From Cylindrodendrum hubeiense (taxonomy: Eukaryota > Ascomycota > Sordariomycetes > Hypocreales > Nectriaceae), in the NCBI GenBank assembly GCA_014621425.1, contig JAANBB010000037.1, forward strand, positions 1 through 64,000: a stretch of DNA of 64,000 nt, in the 5' to 3' direction. The translations under genes and the position numbers were made by a program. The notes under the pieces are model-generated. The model ran no database searches. It saw only the letters and a list, made by a program, of their open reading frames with translations, and had not been told where the DNA came from. Positions 11,646 to 22,571 of the stretch are shown here, one piece after another; within the stretch, counting starts at the first letter, position 1, and every line of letters begins with the position of its first letter.

Positions 11646-13729
11646 TTAAATCGTAACCGACCACGGTATAACATTAGGATCTAGTCCTTTCCAAAGAAAT
11701 GGCATACCCTGACTGAGACCATTGGCATCAAACTTTCTGGAGCTTACTTTAGTGCTGAAAGTCTGCATGTCTTTCATGAACTTTGCAGCCGCCGTCCGGG
11801 TTTGGTCATTCATACGACTGAGCATTGACTGATCGTCAAACATATGAACGAGGGTACGATTGGTACCCTCAAGCAGCGGACGGGCGAATAATCCGCCCGA
11901 GCTAAACTGGAGCAAGATCTTGTCAAGTGGAGGGAGATATGAGGCAATATCAGTGACTCCCTTTGTTGTAGGGGGTTCCTTGTATAGAGCCAAGGGATGA
12001 AAAGGCAAAGTAGCAGAGATAGCTAGAATATCATTCGTGTTGACTGTATGATGGGACAGAGAAACCAAATGGGCCTGCAAGAGGGTCAGTCCCAAATCCA
12101 GACTCGAAAGTGATACGTATACTTACAATGTGTGTCAACACATCTACAAGATCGTCCGTGCTGGTGATTGTTGGGAAGTCTCTAGCTGCAGCAGGACCAC
12201 GGGCTTCTTGTACCCAGGCTTGTAGCTCTGCATCGGCTTTGACTGCGGCATCATTGAGGTAGTATGACGAGACAAAGGTCGACATGAAAGTACGAAGCGA
12301 TGCGAATATAACCGAGCCGTCTTCGAAAAAGGGGAAAGATGACAACTCGGGGCCAAGGGTCGAATTAATCAGTCCACGGTTCTTTAGATTAGTATGGAAA
12401 TAGTTTGCACGGAAACGGCCTTGCTCGGCATTTTTATACAAGTTTGAGGAATATTCCATCGATGATAGACCAGTGAATGGGAATACCTGATCAAACACGG
12501 TTCCAGGGGTGAATAGAACCGCCTATAAATTATAAATAAGCAACAACTCGTCACAGAAGGGGGCAGGGATTATGTTCCAAAGTGTGGTACATACCAGAGC
12601 GAGTGGTTGAATAGCAAAAGCTTGGTACATAACTATGGTAGGTCTGATTAGTAATGGAAATATCTAAGCGACAGTCTGACGACTTACGGCGATTGAGCAA
12701 GGCGAGAATGGGGTGATTGTCGCTCATGGTTCGAATTGCAGCCATGTAGGCAATTTGCACGACCTCGTGTGTACTAGCCAGATGTGATGTTTGGGCAAAG
12801 AAGAAGTCGTTGACATTGTACATGATCTTTGCCAATAACCAATCATTCGCGCTATCAAGGGGTGTATAAATCAGGTTGGCCCCTGTGTTTGTTCGAATTG
12901 CTAGAGGAAGCAATTGCCCTACAAATGGTTAAAATTGACAATTCGTGTGCAATCGATTGGGATAGAGTGTGTTACCAGATTTCGAATCGATATAGAAATA
13001 AGCATCACAAGCTGCTGAGTATCTAGCGGCTCGAATGAGATCATTGTGGGCTCGGTAATCGGCGTAGAAAAGACGACCACTGTCGAATAGTTGTTGAAGT
13101 GTTGAATTGGTGACATCTTTTACGATGGCATCATTGACTGTGAACTGCAATGTATCAGAAGCTGGTAACAACCGCTTGATCATGTATGGGCTGTTGGCCA
13201 GGCGCTCCATCGAAAAGAAGAGGTCTTGAGTAAAGTTGGTGAGAGCACCAAGCTCTGGGCCGTCTGGGAGCGATCTTCTCAGTTGGTCCTTGTAAAGAAG
13301 GACGTAGTCATCGAGTTTCTTTAACCCGTTGTACTGAGATGCAGACAGCGTAGAGTCGACAAGGTCGAGGCTTACCAGCGCGAGCTGGGAGCCCAATTCG
13401 AGATTGATCAGAGCCTGGTCTGCGGTAACCTTGGCCAGACCGAGGGGGCCGGTGGGAAAGTAAGGACCACCACCAACTGCAGGACCGTAGAGGAAGTTGG
13501 TCTTCTTGATAAAGATGCCAGCAGACCTTAGAGTTTCGTTGGAATCATGAAGGGAATATGAAGGAGAGACCGTGTCCGACACGGTGACAGTAACCTTTTT
13601 AAGTCCATCTCCGACGGCATCGACAGTGTTTGAGACTGATTTAAGGAGCGGATCCAGCAAAGCAAGAGAAGCTGCTTGCATGGAGAAGAAGAGCAGAAAC
13701 GAGAGCAGAGAAAGAGATAACTGGGCCAT
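11646..13729 (-). CDS. Secreted lipoxygenase, manganese-type
   Basis: Five exons on the minus strand: 13729-12976, 12918-12688, 12632-12595 (38 nt), 12522-12127 and 12074-11646. They sum to 1848 nt, giving 615 aa. The N-terminus (MAQLSLSLLSFLLFF...) is a signal peptide with a likely cleavage after ASLA. The metal-ligand helix reads SHLASTHEV, giving the H-X4-H pair, in the context of DWLLAKIMYNVNDFFFAQTS. The third His and the Asn ligand are in SLSHHTVNT (H-X3-N). The C-terminus ends in Ile (PWSVTI), whose carboxylate is the expected last ligand; fungal Mn-lipoxygenases end in Val or Ile. The enzyme would dioxygenate linoleic and linolenic acid outside the cell. Several N-glycosylation sequons are visible. 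Mn rather than Fe is inferred from the family, not seen directly. Confidence 0.92.
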
Positions 13730-13922
13730 GGTGAATTAGGTGATGCGCGGTGAGCTGAAGGGCACACGCGAGACAGAACACACCTCCAGCTATTATATTC
13801 GTAGGCGTGAACGTACTTTGAAGAGGAAACGAGGTGACCGTTTTCTTTTCCAGCTTGAGCATCGGCGCTAACAGTGGCCTATTGAGGCAACTTGGTACCC
13901 TTCTGAATCCCCTTGTTGCTCG

Positions 13923-14075
13923 TCGCTCGTCACGGGGCGCCTTGAGGCTTACCAAATTTAACTAAGCATCTTAGATACAAATAAGAGTCCGTGCCAGCTC
14001 CCCTAGTGCTGATCGCTCATGATGCGCCCTGGGCTTGTCCAGTTTGGGTAAGGCATCTTGGATCAGAGTCCGTGC
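13923..14075. repeat. Diverged direct duplication, about 65-70 bp per copy
   Basis: Copy 1 (13923-13994) and copy 2 (14013-14075) both start TCGCTC and both end in GAGTCCGTGC. In between they share GC-rich and AAG-CATCTT segments in the same order. Differences are mostly transitions plus small gaps. It sits about 200-350 bp upstream of the lipoxygenase start codon, so it could be a duplicated promoter element or a decayed repeat. Confidence 0.6.
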
Positions 14076-15946
14076 AACAAAACAACCCGATGATCTGCCA
14101 TGTGGGACCCGCATGCCTGAGACTCACCTCTCAGTCGGCGATGATAAATGGTGGACAGAGCCATTTTTGTAAACTCGAGTCAGGAACAGGCAAGCGATAT
14201 CGGGGCTTGTTCGAATCCTAGTTACCTTAGTCTCTTCATCTCTCAATCACTTGGCATCACAGTGGCAATTAGAACTGGCGTGGTTGTCGAGTAAGAGATT
14301 GCGCCTTCTACCAAAGATGCAGTTCCGTACCAGTAGAGGAGATCTAGCTTAGTAGAATGGATAAGGTTTAAAAGAAGAATCCACATCAGATCCTCGAGGT
14401 CTGTGCATATCGGACGAGTCAGGTCCGGGTTTGTCGGGGTCAAAGCGCATTGGCTACCTCTCACGACTAGAGATGCCTTGACTCAAGCTTTCAGGCCCGA
14501 CCCGTAGTAGTTGAAGATGGTTAGTAGAGTTCTTGCAGAGGGGATCTTCACTCGTAGTCAGGGGTGCGCATCCCCGATGCCTACCATGCCACACCACGCC
14601 ACGACGCGGCACACCCGCTCATCCCATATATTTGCCTTGTGCTAGCCCAAGTCGGAAAGGCGCTCTGAGATTCCCGGAGGTGAGTCTCTGCTGTTATCAC
14701 ATCATGGGATTTGTCCAACTCTACCACGTGGCAACGACAAAGAAGGCCGAAAAGGCTGTCCTCTGTAGCTGGACACACAGGGGAGTGACGGCACTGCTAA
14801 TGGCGACAATCGAAAGCCCCCATGATTCGGTCTAATTCTTCTTTGGAAATGCCGAGGATACGCCGCCTAGCGAGTATTACCAAGCATATGCACTGCGACT
14901 CAGACCTAGGTAGACCCGGGAAAGCGGGGCGTCATTTGTCGCATTCATGCCCTTGTTAAGTGACAGTATCAGATGCTGTGAAGCCTAGGCAACTCTTATA
15001 GCCACGACCAGACAGTATTTTATCATCTCAAGAGACTGGCTGAGAAAGCGCAATGTTGAAAGATCAAAGGGGGGTTGAGATTATCCAAAGCAATATAGAT
15101 ACGGGTGTACGTGAATATTATTCAAGCAAACACTCCCTAGCACGACGTGTTCCATTTACTGACAAAAAGGAAAAGTCGTCAGTAGGCTCCCGAATCCAGC
15201 AGCCGCCTCTGTTGTAATGCTATGCCTCGTTATTTATCAGGTTGTCACCTACTACGTAGTGTGTCACCTCGTGGGAGTTGAAATCGGAGAAAAGGTCATT
15301 TCCAGTGTGGTGGAGGTGCCAAGTTTGGGGGCTAAGGTATTGTGACGGGAGTGATAAACGGTCAGACAAACATGCCATGGCGTTTTATGGTGGACTCTTC
15401 AGCTGACTCGCATTCACAGCGGACGGAAACTGTGTTGGTTAAACTCGCCGCTCGGACAAGTCATTTGCTGAGCGGCCCTCGCGCGCGACCCGCTTGGACC
15501 TTGCAGCTTGGCAGAGCATCTAACTTCACCTTCAAGCGCCTGCCTCGCAATTACCACCAGTCAAAGAAAGTCTTAGTATGGCTACCTTCTTCCATTAACT
15601 TGCCCTAGGGTGTATCCATGAACAAGATCGGGAACGTCATCATCGATCTGGGCGATGGGTGTGTTAAGTAGTACATTCAGCATTGACTGAATGCGGAGTG
15701 GGGGAAGATCGACATGACTAGCCCTGCAATAGTCACCATTCCAGTAGCATAATAAGCTAGTCCTCAATGTAGCCCACACACGACGTTTCCAGTCTGTCAT
15801 GTAATTTTCCGAAGCATAAAGCGGAGTAGGGAGCCTCTTCGTGGTTAGCTTTGAGACGCGCGCTCGGTCATGCTAGTCGGCGCACGGAACCCCGTCCCAC
15901 TCACAGTGTGCCAATGTAACGCGCGGAAGCCGGCTCTCGCTGCAAC

Positions 15947-15979
15947 TAGATCGCACAGCCCCGTAGATCGCACAGCCCT
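15947..15979. repeat. 17-bp tandem duplication
   Basis: TAGATCGCACAGCCCCG is followed immediately by TAGATCGCACAGCCCT. The two units are identical over the first 15 bases. Non-coding. Confidence 0.8.
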
Positions 15980-16319
15980 GATGGGTTCATCACTGGCTAC
16001 GGAACCTTATGGGAAGCCACAAGCACCGGACTGCTAATTTGCAATTGCCCTGTGGCCTCCCCTGGGCTCGACCGGTCTGGATCGCCGCCAATGCGCTTCC
16101 AGGACGCTGTCTGGGTCGATTACCATCTGCAGCTTCAAGAGCCAGTTTTATGGTCAGAGCACCAACTACCTGATCCATAAATCCGCCACTGGTTTGCCCA
16201 ACAAGTCTTCTTTCCTGCCACCAAAAGAAACACGTCCGTGCGGACTATCTCCCGCTACGCCGGTATTATTACCAAGAATAAGGAGGGGGACCTACCACGT
16301 CTCGTTCCACACGTGTTTT

Positions 16320-16327
16320 TATAAAAA
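16320..16327 (+). promoter_or_regulatory. TATA box of the CFEM/receptor-like gene
   Basis: TATAAAAA, 73 bp before the ATG at 16400, at a normal position for a fungal TATA element. Confidence 0.5.
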
Positions 16328-16399
16328 CGATCTTGATGCTCCAGTCGACAGCCCGAATATCTACGTTACATGCGCCTGTACTAGTCCGAAATACTCACC

Positions 16400-17982
16400 A
16401 TGCAGATTCGGTTCCAGCCGTCACTCGTCTTGTGTCTGCTTGTCGCAGGAGCTCTCGCCCAGGTTACAGATGCAGATCTGCCCCCATGCTCGGTAGGCCG
16501 CGCTTCGCCACTCCCAGGCATCGTTACAAGAAATCAATTGATGCTAATGCTTGTGCGCCAGCTGTCATGTTTCGATCCATATCCCCCTCAGAATGATTCC
16601 TCGTCCTCCTGCAGATACAAAGCGGAGGAGGATTTTGAGACCACGTTTTCGCCATGCTTCTATTCAGCTTGCTCCGTCAAAGAGGCACTCACGGCTCTCA
16701 ACGTGACCTCTATCATATGTGGCGTCCCAGATCGGAACATCTCCGTCGGTATGCGAATATTTGTTGTGGTTGCCACGGTAGTATCTTCACTTGTCATTGG
16801 GTGCAGGGTCATTTTGAAGTTCAAATCCCTCGCTGGAGACATCGGCTGGGATGACTGGACTATTGTAATTGCTGTGGTGAGTCTTGATTACCATCTCTTT
16901 CACATGCAAGCTCTAATAGATTTCGCCAGCTTGTGACGCTGGATGCAGCCGTGGGCCAATATATGGGTATGCCCTAGCTATCTGACTTCCATCAGCTTGT
17001 TGCTAACCTGCTTCACTCTAGCTGCACACTACGGGATGGGCAGAGATGCGTGGAAAATTCCATTTGAAAATCAGGACAAAATCTTCAAGGTGATACAAGA
17101 CAACAATATCACTCCTATCTTAACCAGCAATGGACTAATAATAATTAAAAGGCGTTCTATGCTTCCGCAGCAGGATACAAGCTTGGAAACATGTTTGTCC
17201 GCACGTCAATCCTATGTTTCTATCTCCGAATCTTCAGCAACAGTGGATTTCGCTGGGTAGTCATCGCTGCCATTATGGCAAATGTTGCAATTGGCGTTGC
17301 TTTCACACTTGCCGATGCCTTCCAATGCAAGCCGATATCATTCTTTTGGAACGAATGGGATGGCATGCACAAGGGATCGTGCCTCAGCATCAGCACCATC
17401 ACCTGGGCGCACTCCATTCTCAACATTCTCTTGGATGTAGCTACACTCGGTATGGCTGTGTGGATGGTCAAAAGGCTCAATATGAAAGTCCAGAAGAAGT
17501 TTTCCGTAATTGGAATGTTTGTTCTAGGATCTGCGTTCGTTGCCCCTATCATTCTCGCTTGTTATCTGTGTACAATTCAGCCTAACCTTCTGTTCTACTA
17601 TAGAATCACTTTGGTCACGTTTTTACGGCTGCAAGCTGTGCCACATTTACGCAATTCCCGGAACCGCACTTGGGGATTGGCACCGTTGGCCTATTGGTCT
17701 GGTATCGAAATGGTGGCTGGTTTAGTCTGTGCTTGCTTGCCTGCCCTCAAGAAATGGCGATCCTTATTCGGCGCCCGAGAAAAGTCAACAAACGCCTCTA
17801 ACTCGGCTAGCTACCATAGCAATGCTAGCCATCATGCTAGCTCACGATCCGCAACGGTATCAACACCAAAAGTGGATTTAGATCCAGCAATACTTTTAGA
17901 GAACTACCAGCTTGAATCAAAGCAAGGCACGCGATCTAATGCTAGTACAACAGAGTTGGTTTATTCTAGGCCTGTCTCTTGA
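16400..17982 (+). CDS. CFEM / rhodopsin-domain (PTH11-like) integral membrane protein
   Basis: Four exons: 16400-16876, 16930-16966 (37 nt), 17022-17089 and 17152-17982. They sum to 1413 nt, giving 470 aa. A signal peptide (MQIRFQPSLVLCLLVAGALA) leads into a Cys-containing extracellular segment (LPPCS near residue 27, then SPCFYSAC and IICGVPDRN) that fits a CFEM domain. I count only six Cys in this model instead of eight, so either the domain is degenerate or a small intron near 16494-16620 is missed. The C-terminal part is the seven-helix fungal rhodopsin-like domain: WDDWTI, LHYGMG-type AHYGMGRD, CFYLRIF, NRTWGLAPLAYWSGIE and CACLPAL. The family includes PTH11-like receptors involved in sensing surfaces. 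The Ser/Thr-rich cytosolic tail is typical. No partner gene is evident. Confidence 0.85.
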
Positions 17983-18777
17983 AGATGAGAATGAATTAGT
18001 AAAATAAAATGAATGTTACTCAGTTACCTAAGAAGTCTTGGATTAAATAATTCAGTAGTCCTACCAGGTGTGAGATGTTTTAATAAGCTGGAGTTGTGAA
18101 TTAGCTAGGCTGTGGGTTCAAAACCCTTCAGTTCGCCAGAAAGGTCATTGTATGGGGGAAAGGCACAAGAGACGATCAGAGACCCGACAACCCTCCCACC
18201 AAAAGCAGGTGTTATGACTGTGATAATACCAGCACAAAGTCGATCCGTCCGCAATATTGGTTAGAGCATATAAAGGACTCTCCAAGTGAACAAAATAGAC
18301 TAACTTGATTTATGCTATCAATCAGCATCATCTGATCAAACGGGTCATAATACAATGCCGTAAAGATGGACCAAGAAGAACATAAATTAGGCGTGCTAGT
18401 AAATCTGCTGCTGAACACTCATGATGATGCTAGAAGGTTGATGTCGTGAATCTAATCACGATCCCACAATCCTACCCTATAGCCCTCCATGACTGACTAA
18501 TTGATCTTATCCAATGGCTTCAATACCTGCCGGAATATCCTAAAAGGGATAGTACGGTGAGTCCGCATTGATGAGGAGGGTCGAGACTGGAGATGATGAA
18601 ACTGAGCAAAATACAAGTGACTAATCGATACCGCCTTACGGTGCCATCTGATTGAACAATTCACTGTAGAATTCTACAAAATGCAACAAAGTCACTAACC
18701 ATCGACGTAGCTCCTTCCCGACAAACCAAACAACACCATAATGTATTGTACCTAATAATTCAACGATCCTTGAAACA
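17983..18777. other. intergenic, contains a truncated LTR-like element
   Basis: This lies between the convergent receptor-like and NmrA-like genes. It is largely occupied by the repeat copy at 18210-18552. A string GGGTTCAAAACCC at about 18114 resembles a Pol III B-box, but no tRNA can be folded around it. Confidence 0.5.
18210..18552 (+). mobile_element. LTR-like dispersed repeat, copy 1 (3' truncated)
   Basis: Starts TGTTATGACTGTGATAA. Running alongside copy 2 (21397-21841) it shares, in order, a CGTCCGCAAT block, AAGTGAACAAAATAGAC, CATCATCTGATCAAACGG, CAATCCTACCCT, a TAATTGA-CTTATCCAATG block and CTAAAAGGGATA. Many differences are C/T or G/A transitions, as expected from old RIP (repeat-induced point mutation). 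The 3' quarter seen in the other copies is not recognisable after 18552. Non-coding. Confidence 0.75.
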
Positions 18778-19952
18778 CTACCCACGTTTCCAGGCCCTCT
18801 CTAAAAGCTCCTTCACTGTAGAAGTTTTGATCTCAGGGAACAAGTTATTCAGAGTCTTCGTTGGCTTTAGATCGAAAGCACCAGCCTCAAGCCACAGGCT
18901 ATAAGGAATGATAAAGCCCTGGAACTGATCCTTGGAGAAGAATTTGTACGCCTCCACTTGGCCTGGAAGATCCGTCCACATGCCAGCTTCCAAGTCCTCT
19001 ATAGAGTCGTATGATACTTTGAACTTAGTCCCTGTGTATTTATAACGGTTAGCCTGAATAATCACACGACAATAGACCAGAGCAGGACAAAACATACCTT
19101 TAGCAGCCTCAGCAAGCTGCACAAACTCGTTCAGGGTTACCTTATCACAGATGATAAAAGTCTCAGGCTCCCACCTTTCGAGGTCCAGGCTCGCGTTGAT
19201 GAGCTCGCCAACGTCAGAGGTATGACTGTATACGACGGGGGTATTGCCGGTGCCAGGGATGGAGGCGGCGTCGTGAAGCATGTCCACGAATAGTGTGGCC
19301 GAGACCAGGTGCGTTTCAATGGATGGTGTGACGTAGTAGTCGAGGAAATAGCCAGTGTACACCACTGTGCTCTCGAGACTTTTGGCCTCTTTAAGGGCTG
19401 CCTTCGCACGGAACTTGCGTGCGATCTGAATTTGGTGTTTGATCTGGCTATTCGAAAATAGAGAAAGTCAGTACTGGAACCCATCTCGCGCCAAAAAGGA
19501 AGCAAGTGCCACTAATGTATTTGAAACGAGGTCCTGGCGCTCACTCAGCTGTGCTTGGGACACCCCATTCGCTAGAGATCATCCGCTTGGTCGACTTGGA
19601 CGCATCAGCGGCACGAATGAGCTCTACTTCAGGAGGTTCTCCTTCCATGGTCCGCATATTTATGGTAGAGATGATTGTGTGGACATCATAGAGTTCGAGA
19701 GTGTTGGTGAGTTCTGGGACGTTGGTATAGTCGACCGCGACGATGGAGGCTCCTAGTTTGGCGGCGAGAGCCTCATCAGACTTGAGAGAAACCCAGTCAG
19801 CGTACAATGATAAGGCACTATCCGGAACGCATTTGTGTGAAACTCACCCGTCTCGCCAAGACAATGGCCTTGTGCTTTCCATTGGTAACGATGCTGTTGA
19901 CGATGGCTCGACCAATCCCCCCCGTCCCTCCGGCGACAGCTACTGTGACCAT
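18778..19952 (-). CDS. NmrA-like NAD(P)-binding protein (isoflavone-reductase-like)
   Basis: Four exons on the minus strand: 19952-19848, 19780-19545, 19447-19098 and 19031-18778. They sum to 945 nt, giving 314 aa. The N-terminus has the dinucleotide motif VAVAGGTGGIGRAIV. The middle has SSEWG, in the place where PIP-family reductases carry SEFG. The rest has the long variable C-terminal half of the NmrA/PCBER type. Such proteins are either NADPH-dependent reductases of aromatic or ether substrates, or redox-sensing regulators without catalysis; the sequence does not decide which. It is the left-most member of the oxidoreductase group running to 33.6 kb. A CGG-N4-CCG site lies 1.25 kb upstream at 21202. 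Confidence 0.85.
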
Positions 19953-21060
19953 GTCGATTGTTGTGATTGTTCAGAATAAGCTTTTCTTTTTGACACGAAA
20001 GAGAGATTTAATACCAAGCTATTGAGTGTTTGTTATTTACCTTTGACTTGAACTCTGTAGCAAGTAGATGATTGGAAAGGGGGGCGGGCGCTGCTGAGTT
20101 AAATACTATTGCTCAGCGCTCAGCGTTTAATTATAACTCTAGCTAATAAGCAATTATGAGATAATTTAAGCGTATATCCGTCTTGCTAAAATAAAGAATT
20201 GATAAGCATGCGGTGCGTGCCCAGTGTTCCAGCTGCCACCTCCGGCTACCCGGCGTACTTGCCGCCGCATCCGACTGCAAACTGCTGCACTCTACTCCGA
20301 AGACCTTTTTTTTTTTTTTCACGCAAAAGTCGAATGAAATCGGAGTTATCATACGTTGAGGCTTCGGGCGGTGAAGAATGAGAAAAGGGTTAGAGTAAAG
20401 ATCAAAATAAGCGCTTGGAATCTTCAACGTTAGAGCTTTACGCGAAAGATAAACAAACATTATTGTTTACGCAACCTTGAATCTCTGCACAATTTTTATT
20501 TTGTATACCCTTTGACTGATTCGGAAATTTACGTTACTTTTGGTATCGTCCAACTTAGAGCTAAGTTCCCAGTTCTGGGAATGCCCATTTGGATCTGTCT
20601 GGGTTTGACGTGCCGGCAACCTACCAAGATGCCTCTATTCTAAGCTGGTTTGTATAACTGGTCGGAAGTGAGTGGTACCGTGAATTGATAAGCGGCTCGG
20701 CGTGATTACAAATATGGGGCATGGGACCCCTGGATCTTCTGTCCTCGTTGGGGGCAGAGAGGCATGATGCTATGAAAAATACAGGCCAGCTCGTCCGGAA
20801 TGTCGGAGATAAAGAGTTTAGCTGTGAGAAAACGAGTCAACTCTTATTTGTAACTACCTGATATTCTGTATTGAAACACCTCAATATTCTGCTTAAGGTG
20901 AGTACCGCATTAATAGTAGACTTGTTGCAAATCTTTATCTCACTTTTAAGAGTGGCAAGAAAAAGATAGATGTAGTAAACACGCTTCGTTCGTTCTCTTG
21001 ATCAGTCTTGTTATTCGAATTGTCAGCAATACGACGAGGTGGAAGGATCAAGAGCACCTA

Positions 21061-21275
21061 CGCGATTGGCGCGACGTCTTGTTTGATTTCCGGTGAACTT
21101 ATTCACCGCTCTGTTGGCGAAATGAGCTGGGTTCGATGTGGGTAGTTGGATCTCTGTGTGGGAGAAACTTACTGGAGTGAATCTGTGCAGGTTTCGGATT
21201 TCGGAGTTCCGGGTTTTGCTTTCGCTCCATAAAAAGATGCATGCATCCTTGCGACTGGATGCCAAAAACCACTAG
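21061..21275 (+). repeat. Dispersed repeat family 2, copy A
   Basis: This shares an ordered series of blocks with 32103-32300: GATTGGCGCGACG versus GGTTGGCGCAACG, CCGCTCTGTTGGCGAA versus CCGCTCTCTGTCAGCGAA, TCGGATTTCGGAGTT (identical), TTGCT...GCTCC, and a CTGGATGC end. Differences are mainly transitions. Non-coding. It carries the CGGAGTTCCG site. Confidence 0.65.
21202..21211 (+). promoter_or_regulatory. CGG-N4-CCG site (CGGAGTTCCG), inside repeat copy A
   Basis: An exact copy of the 10-mer found in the divergent promoters at 24569 and 29213-29247. It lies 1.25 kb upstream of the NmrA-like start at 19952. Because it lies in a repeat, it may be inherited with the repeat instead of being selected here. 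Confidence 0.4.
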
Positions 21276-21396
21276 ATGGACATTCGGAATTAGCAATTGT
21301 GGCGCTTGTTGATGACTGCATTCAAGTCCCCGCCGACCCAGAATTAACTCAATGTTAGATTGAATCCGGATTTATATGATCCATCCAAAAAACAGG

Positions 21397-21841
21397 TGAT
21401 GTGACTGTGGTGATAACGGCACAAAGGCGATGCGTCCGCAATGTCGGTAAAGGCGTAGATAAAAGACTCTCAAAGTGAACAAAATAGACCAGCCTGACCG
21501 ATACTATCAATTGGCATCATCTGATCAAACGGTCCTCAATATAATGTCGTAAGAACGGGCTAAAAAGAGTGTGTATTCAATGTGCTAGAAAATCGTATGC
21601 TAGATGACCGTGACGATGCTAAAAGGTTGAGAATCCGGATGAATCTGACCGCGATCCCTCAATCCTACCCTGCAGCCCACAACGATTAACTAATTGACCT
21701 TATCCAATGACCCCAATGCCTGCCGGAATGACCTAAAAGGGATATCCCGACCTCAAATGGACTTACATCATGACTGGCACACATACCAGCCAAGAACGCC
21801 CTAATAGGCATTTTTCCCCGGAAGACCTGCTATCCCTAACA
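21397..21841 (+). mobile_element. LTR-like dispersed repeat, copy 2 (full length, about 445 bp)
   Basis: Runs from TGATGTGACTGTGG to CCCTAACA, with TG...CA ends. Copy 1 begins TGTTA, which would be the inverted partner of TAACA here. The blocks shared with copies 1, 3 and 4 are in the same order along the whole length, including GCGATGCGTCCGCAAT and AATGGACTTACATC. There is no open frame. The best explanation is a solo LTR of a Ty3/gypsy-type retrotransposon decayed by transitions. I do not see a clean target-site duplication. Confidence 0.75.
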
Positions 21842-22571
21842 CATTATCAAGTTTTAAATTCACATTCACTCGATTTCGAATGTCGAGATTGAATGTCATA
21901 ATGATATGGCAGCAATGAATTCATTAATTCTGAGTTTAAATTGCTTGCAAAGCTAGACTATCATCCTTTATCATTGTGCTTACAATTATTGTCGCAGTTA
22001 TTGTCAGTGCCGTTAGCCGCTATGGGGATATGGGTAATCTTGGCCCGTTTTTGTGGGATCGATTCGTGAATTATTCCATCATAAAATCCCGTAAGTAGCA
22101 TATGCCAATGTTGTCTAATTTGTATGTAGCTTAAGAAAACCCAAAAACCCACGCAAGAGGCAGATGAGTGGTGACTGTAAAGGTGATTTGTCTGCAATAG
22201 TAAATGAGGTGGATGTCGGGGTTAATAATGTCATCATATGATACTTAACTGGGTTTAGTATTGAAAGAAATAATAAATATCAAATGTACATTTGTGCCTC
22301 CTCCTAATACAATATTCTCTTATTTATTTTCAAAACTTATTTACTTCGCTCTTATGTTTAATTATCTACTATTCCTCTTTCTTATTCTTACCTCTCAAAT
22401 CCAATTACGGGGTGTTAAGCCAACCACTTACACATTTCAAATGCATACGATAACATGCTGCATATATGTTATCCGTATACTGTATAATTATACTACATAC
22501 GCTCACCGCTTTCTCTGTTTAAACTAGTTGCATATCACATCCTAGTGCGTTCTATCATGAAGCTGCACGGT

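Larger units (their letters stand above)
13730..16399. other. intergenic (2.7 kb), low-copy duplications, no gene seen
   Basis: This is the divergent upstream region of the lipoxygenase (minus) and the receptor-like gene (plus). It has higher GC than most gaps and several spurious frames of 60-105 codons. It holds two local duplications and a TATA box, listed separately. A TTCGAATCC string at about 14208 looks like a tRNA T-loop, but there is no tRNA around it. Confidence 0.5.
19953..22571. other. intergenic (2.6 kb), two dispersed repeats
   Basis: This contains the upstream region of the NmrA-like gene (including a T-run at about 20307-20320), the second repeat family (21061-21275) and an LTR-like copy (21397-21841). 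Open frames such as 22261-22527 are AT-rich and have no recognisable features. No gene seen. Confidence 0.55.

Noticed and set aside
14195..14225. TTCGAATCC string resembling a tRNA T-loop
   Set aside because: The flanking bases do not form a T-stem, and no acceptor stem or anticodon arm can be drawn upstream.
17561..17603. Possible extra intron in the receptor-like gene (GTTATC...TATAG)
   Set aside because: Its length of 43 nt would break the frame, and the unspliced reading continues correctly into NRTWGLAPLAYW.
18100..18145. GGGTTCAAAACCC resembling a Pol III B-box, perhaps a SINE head next to LTR-like copy 1
   Set aside because: No matching 5' acceptor strand or A-box at the right distance, and the element ends fit an LTR better.
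22261..22527. 88-codon frame rich in Phe, Leu and Ile that could be read as a small membrane protein
   Set aside because: It is explained by AT-rich sequence and has no homologous features or promoter signals.
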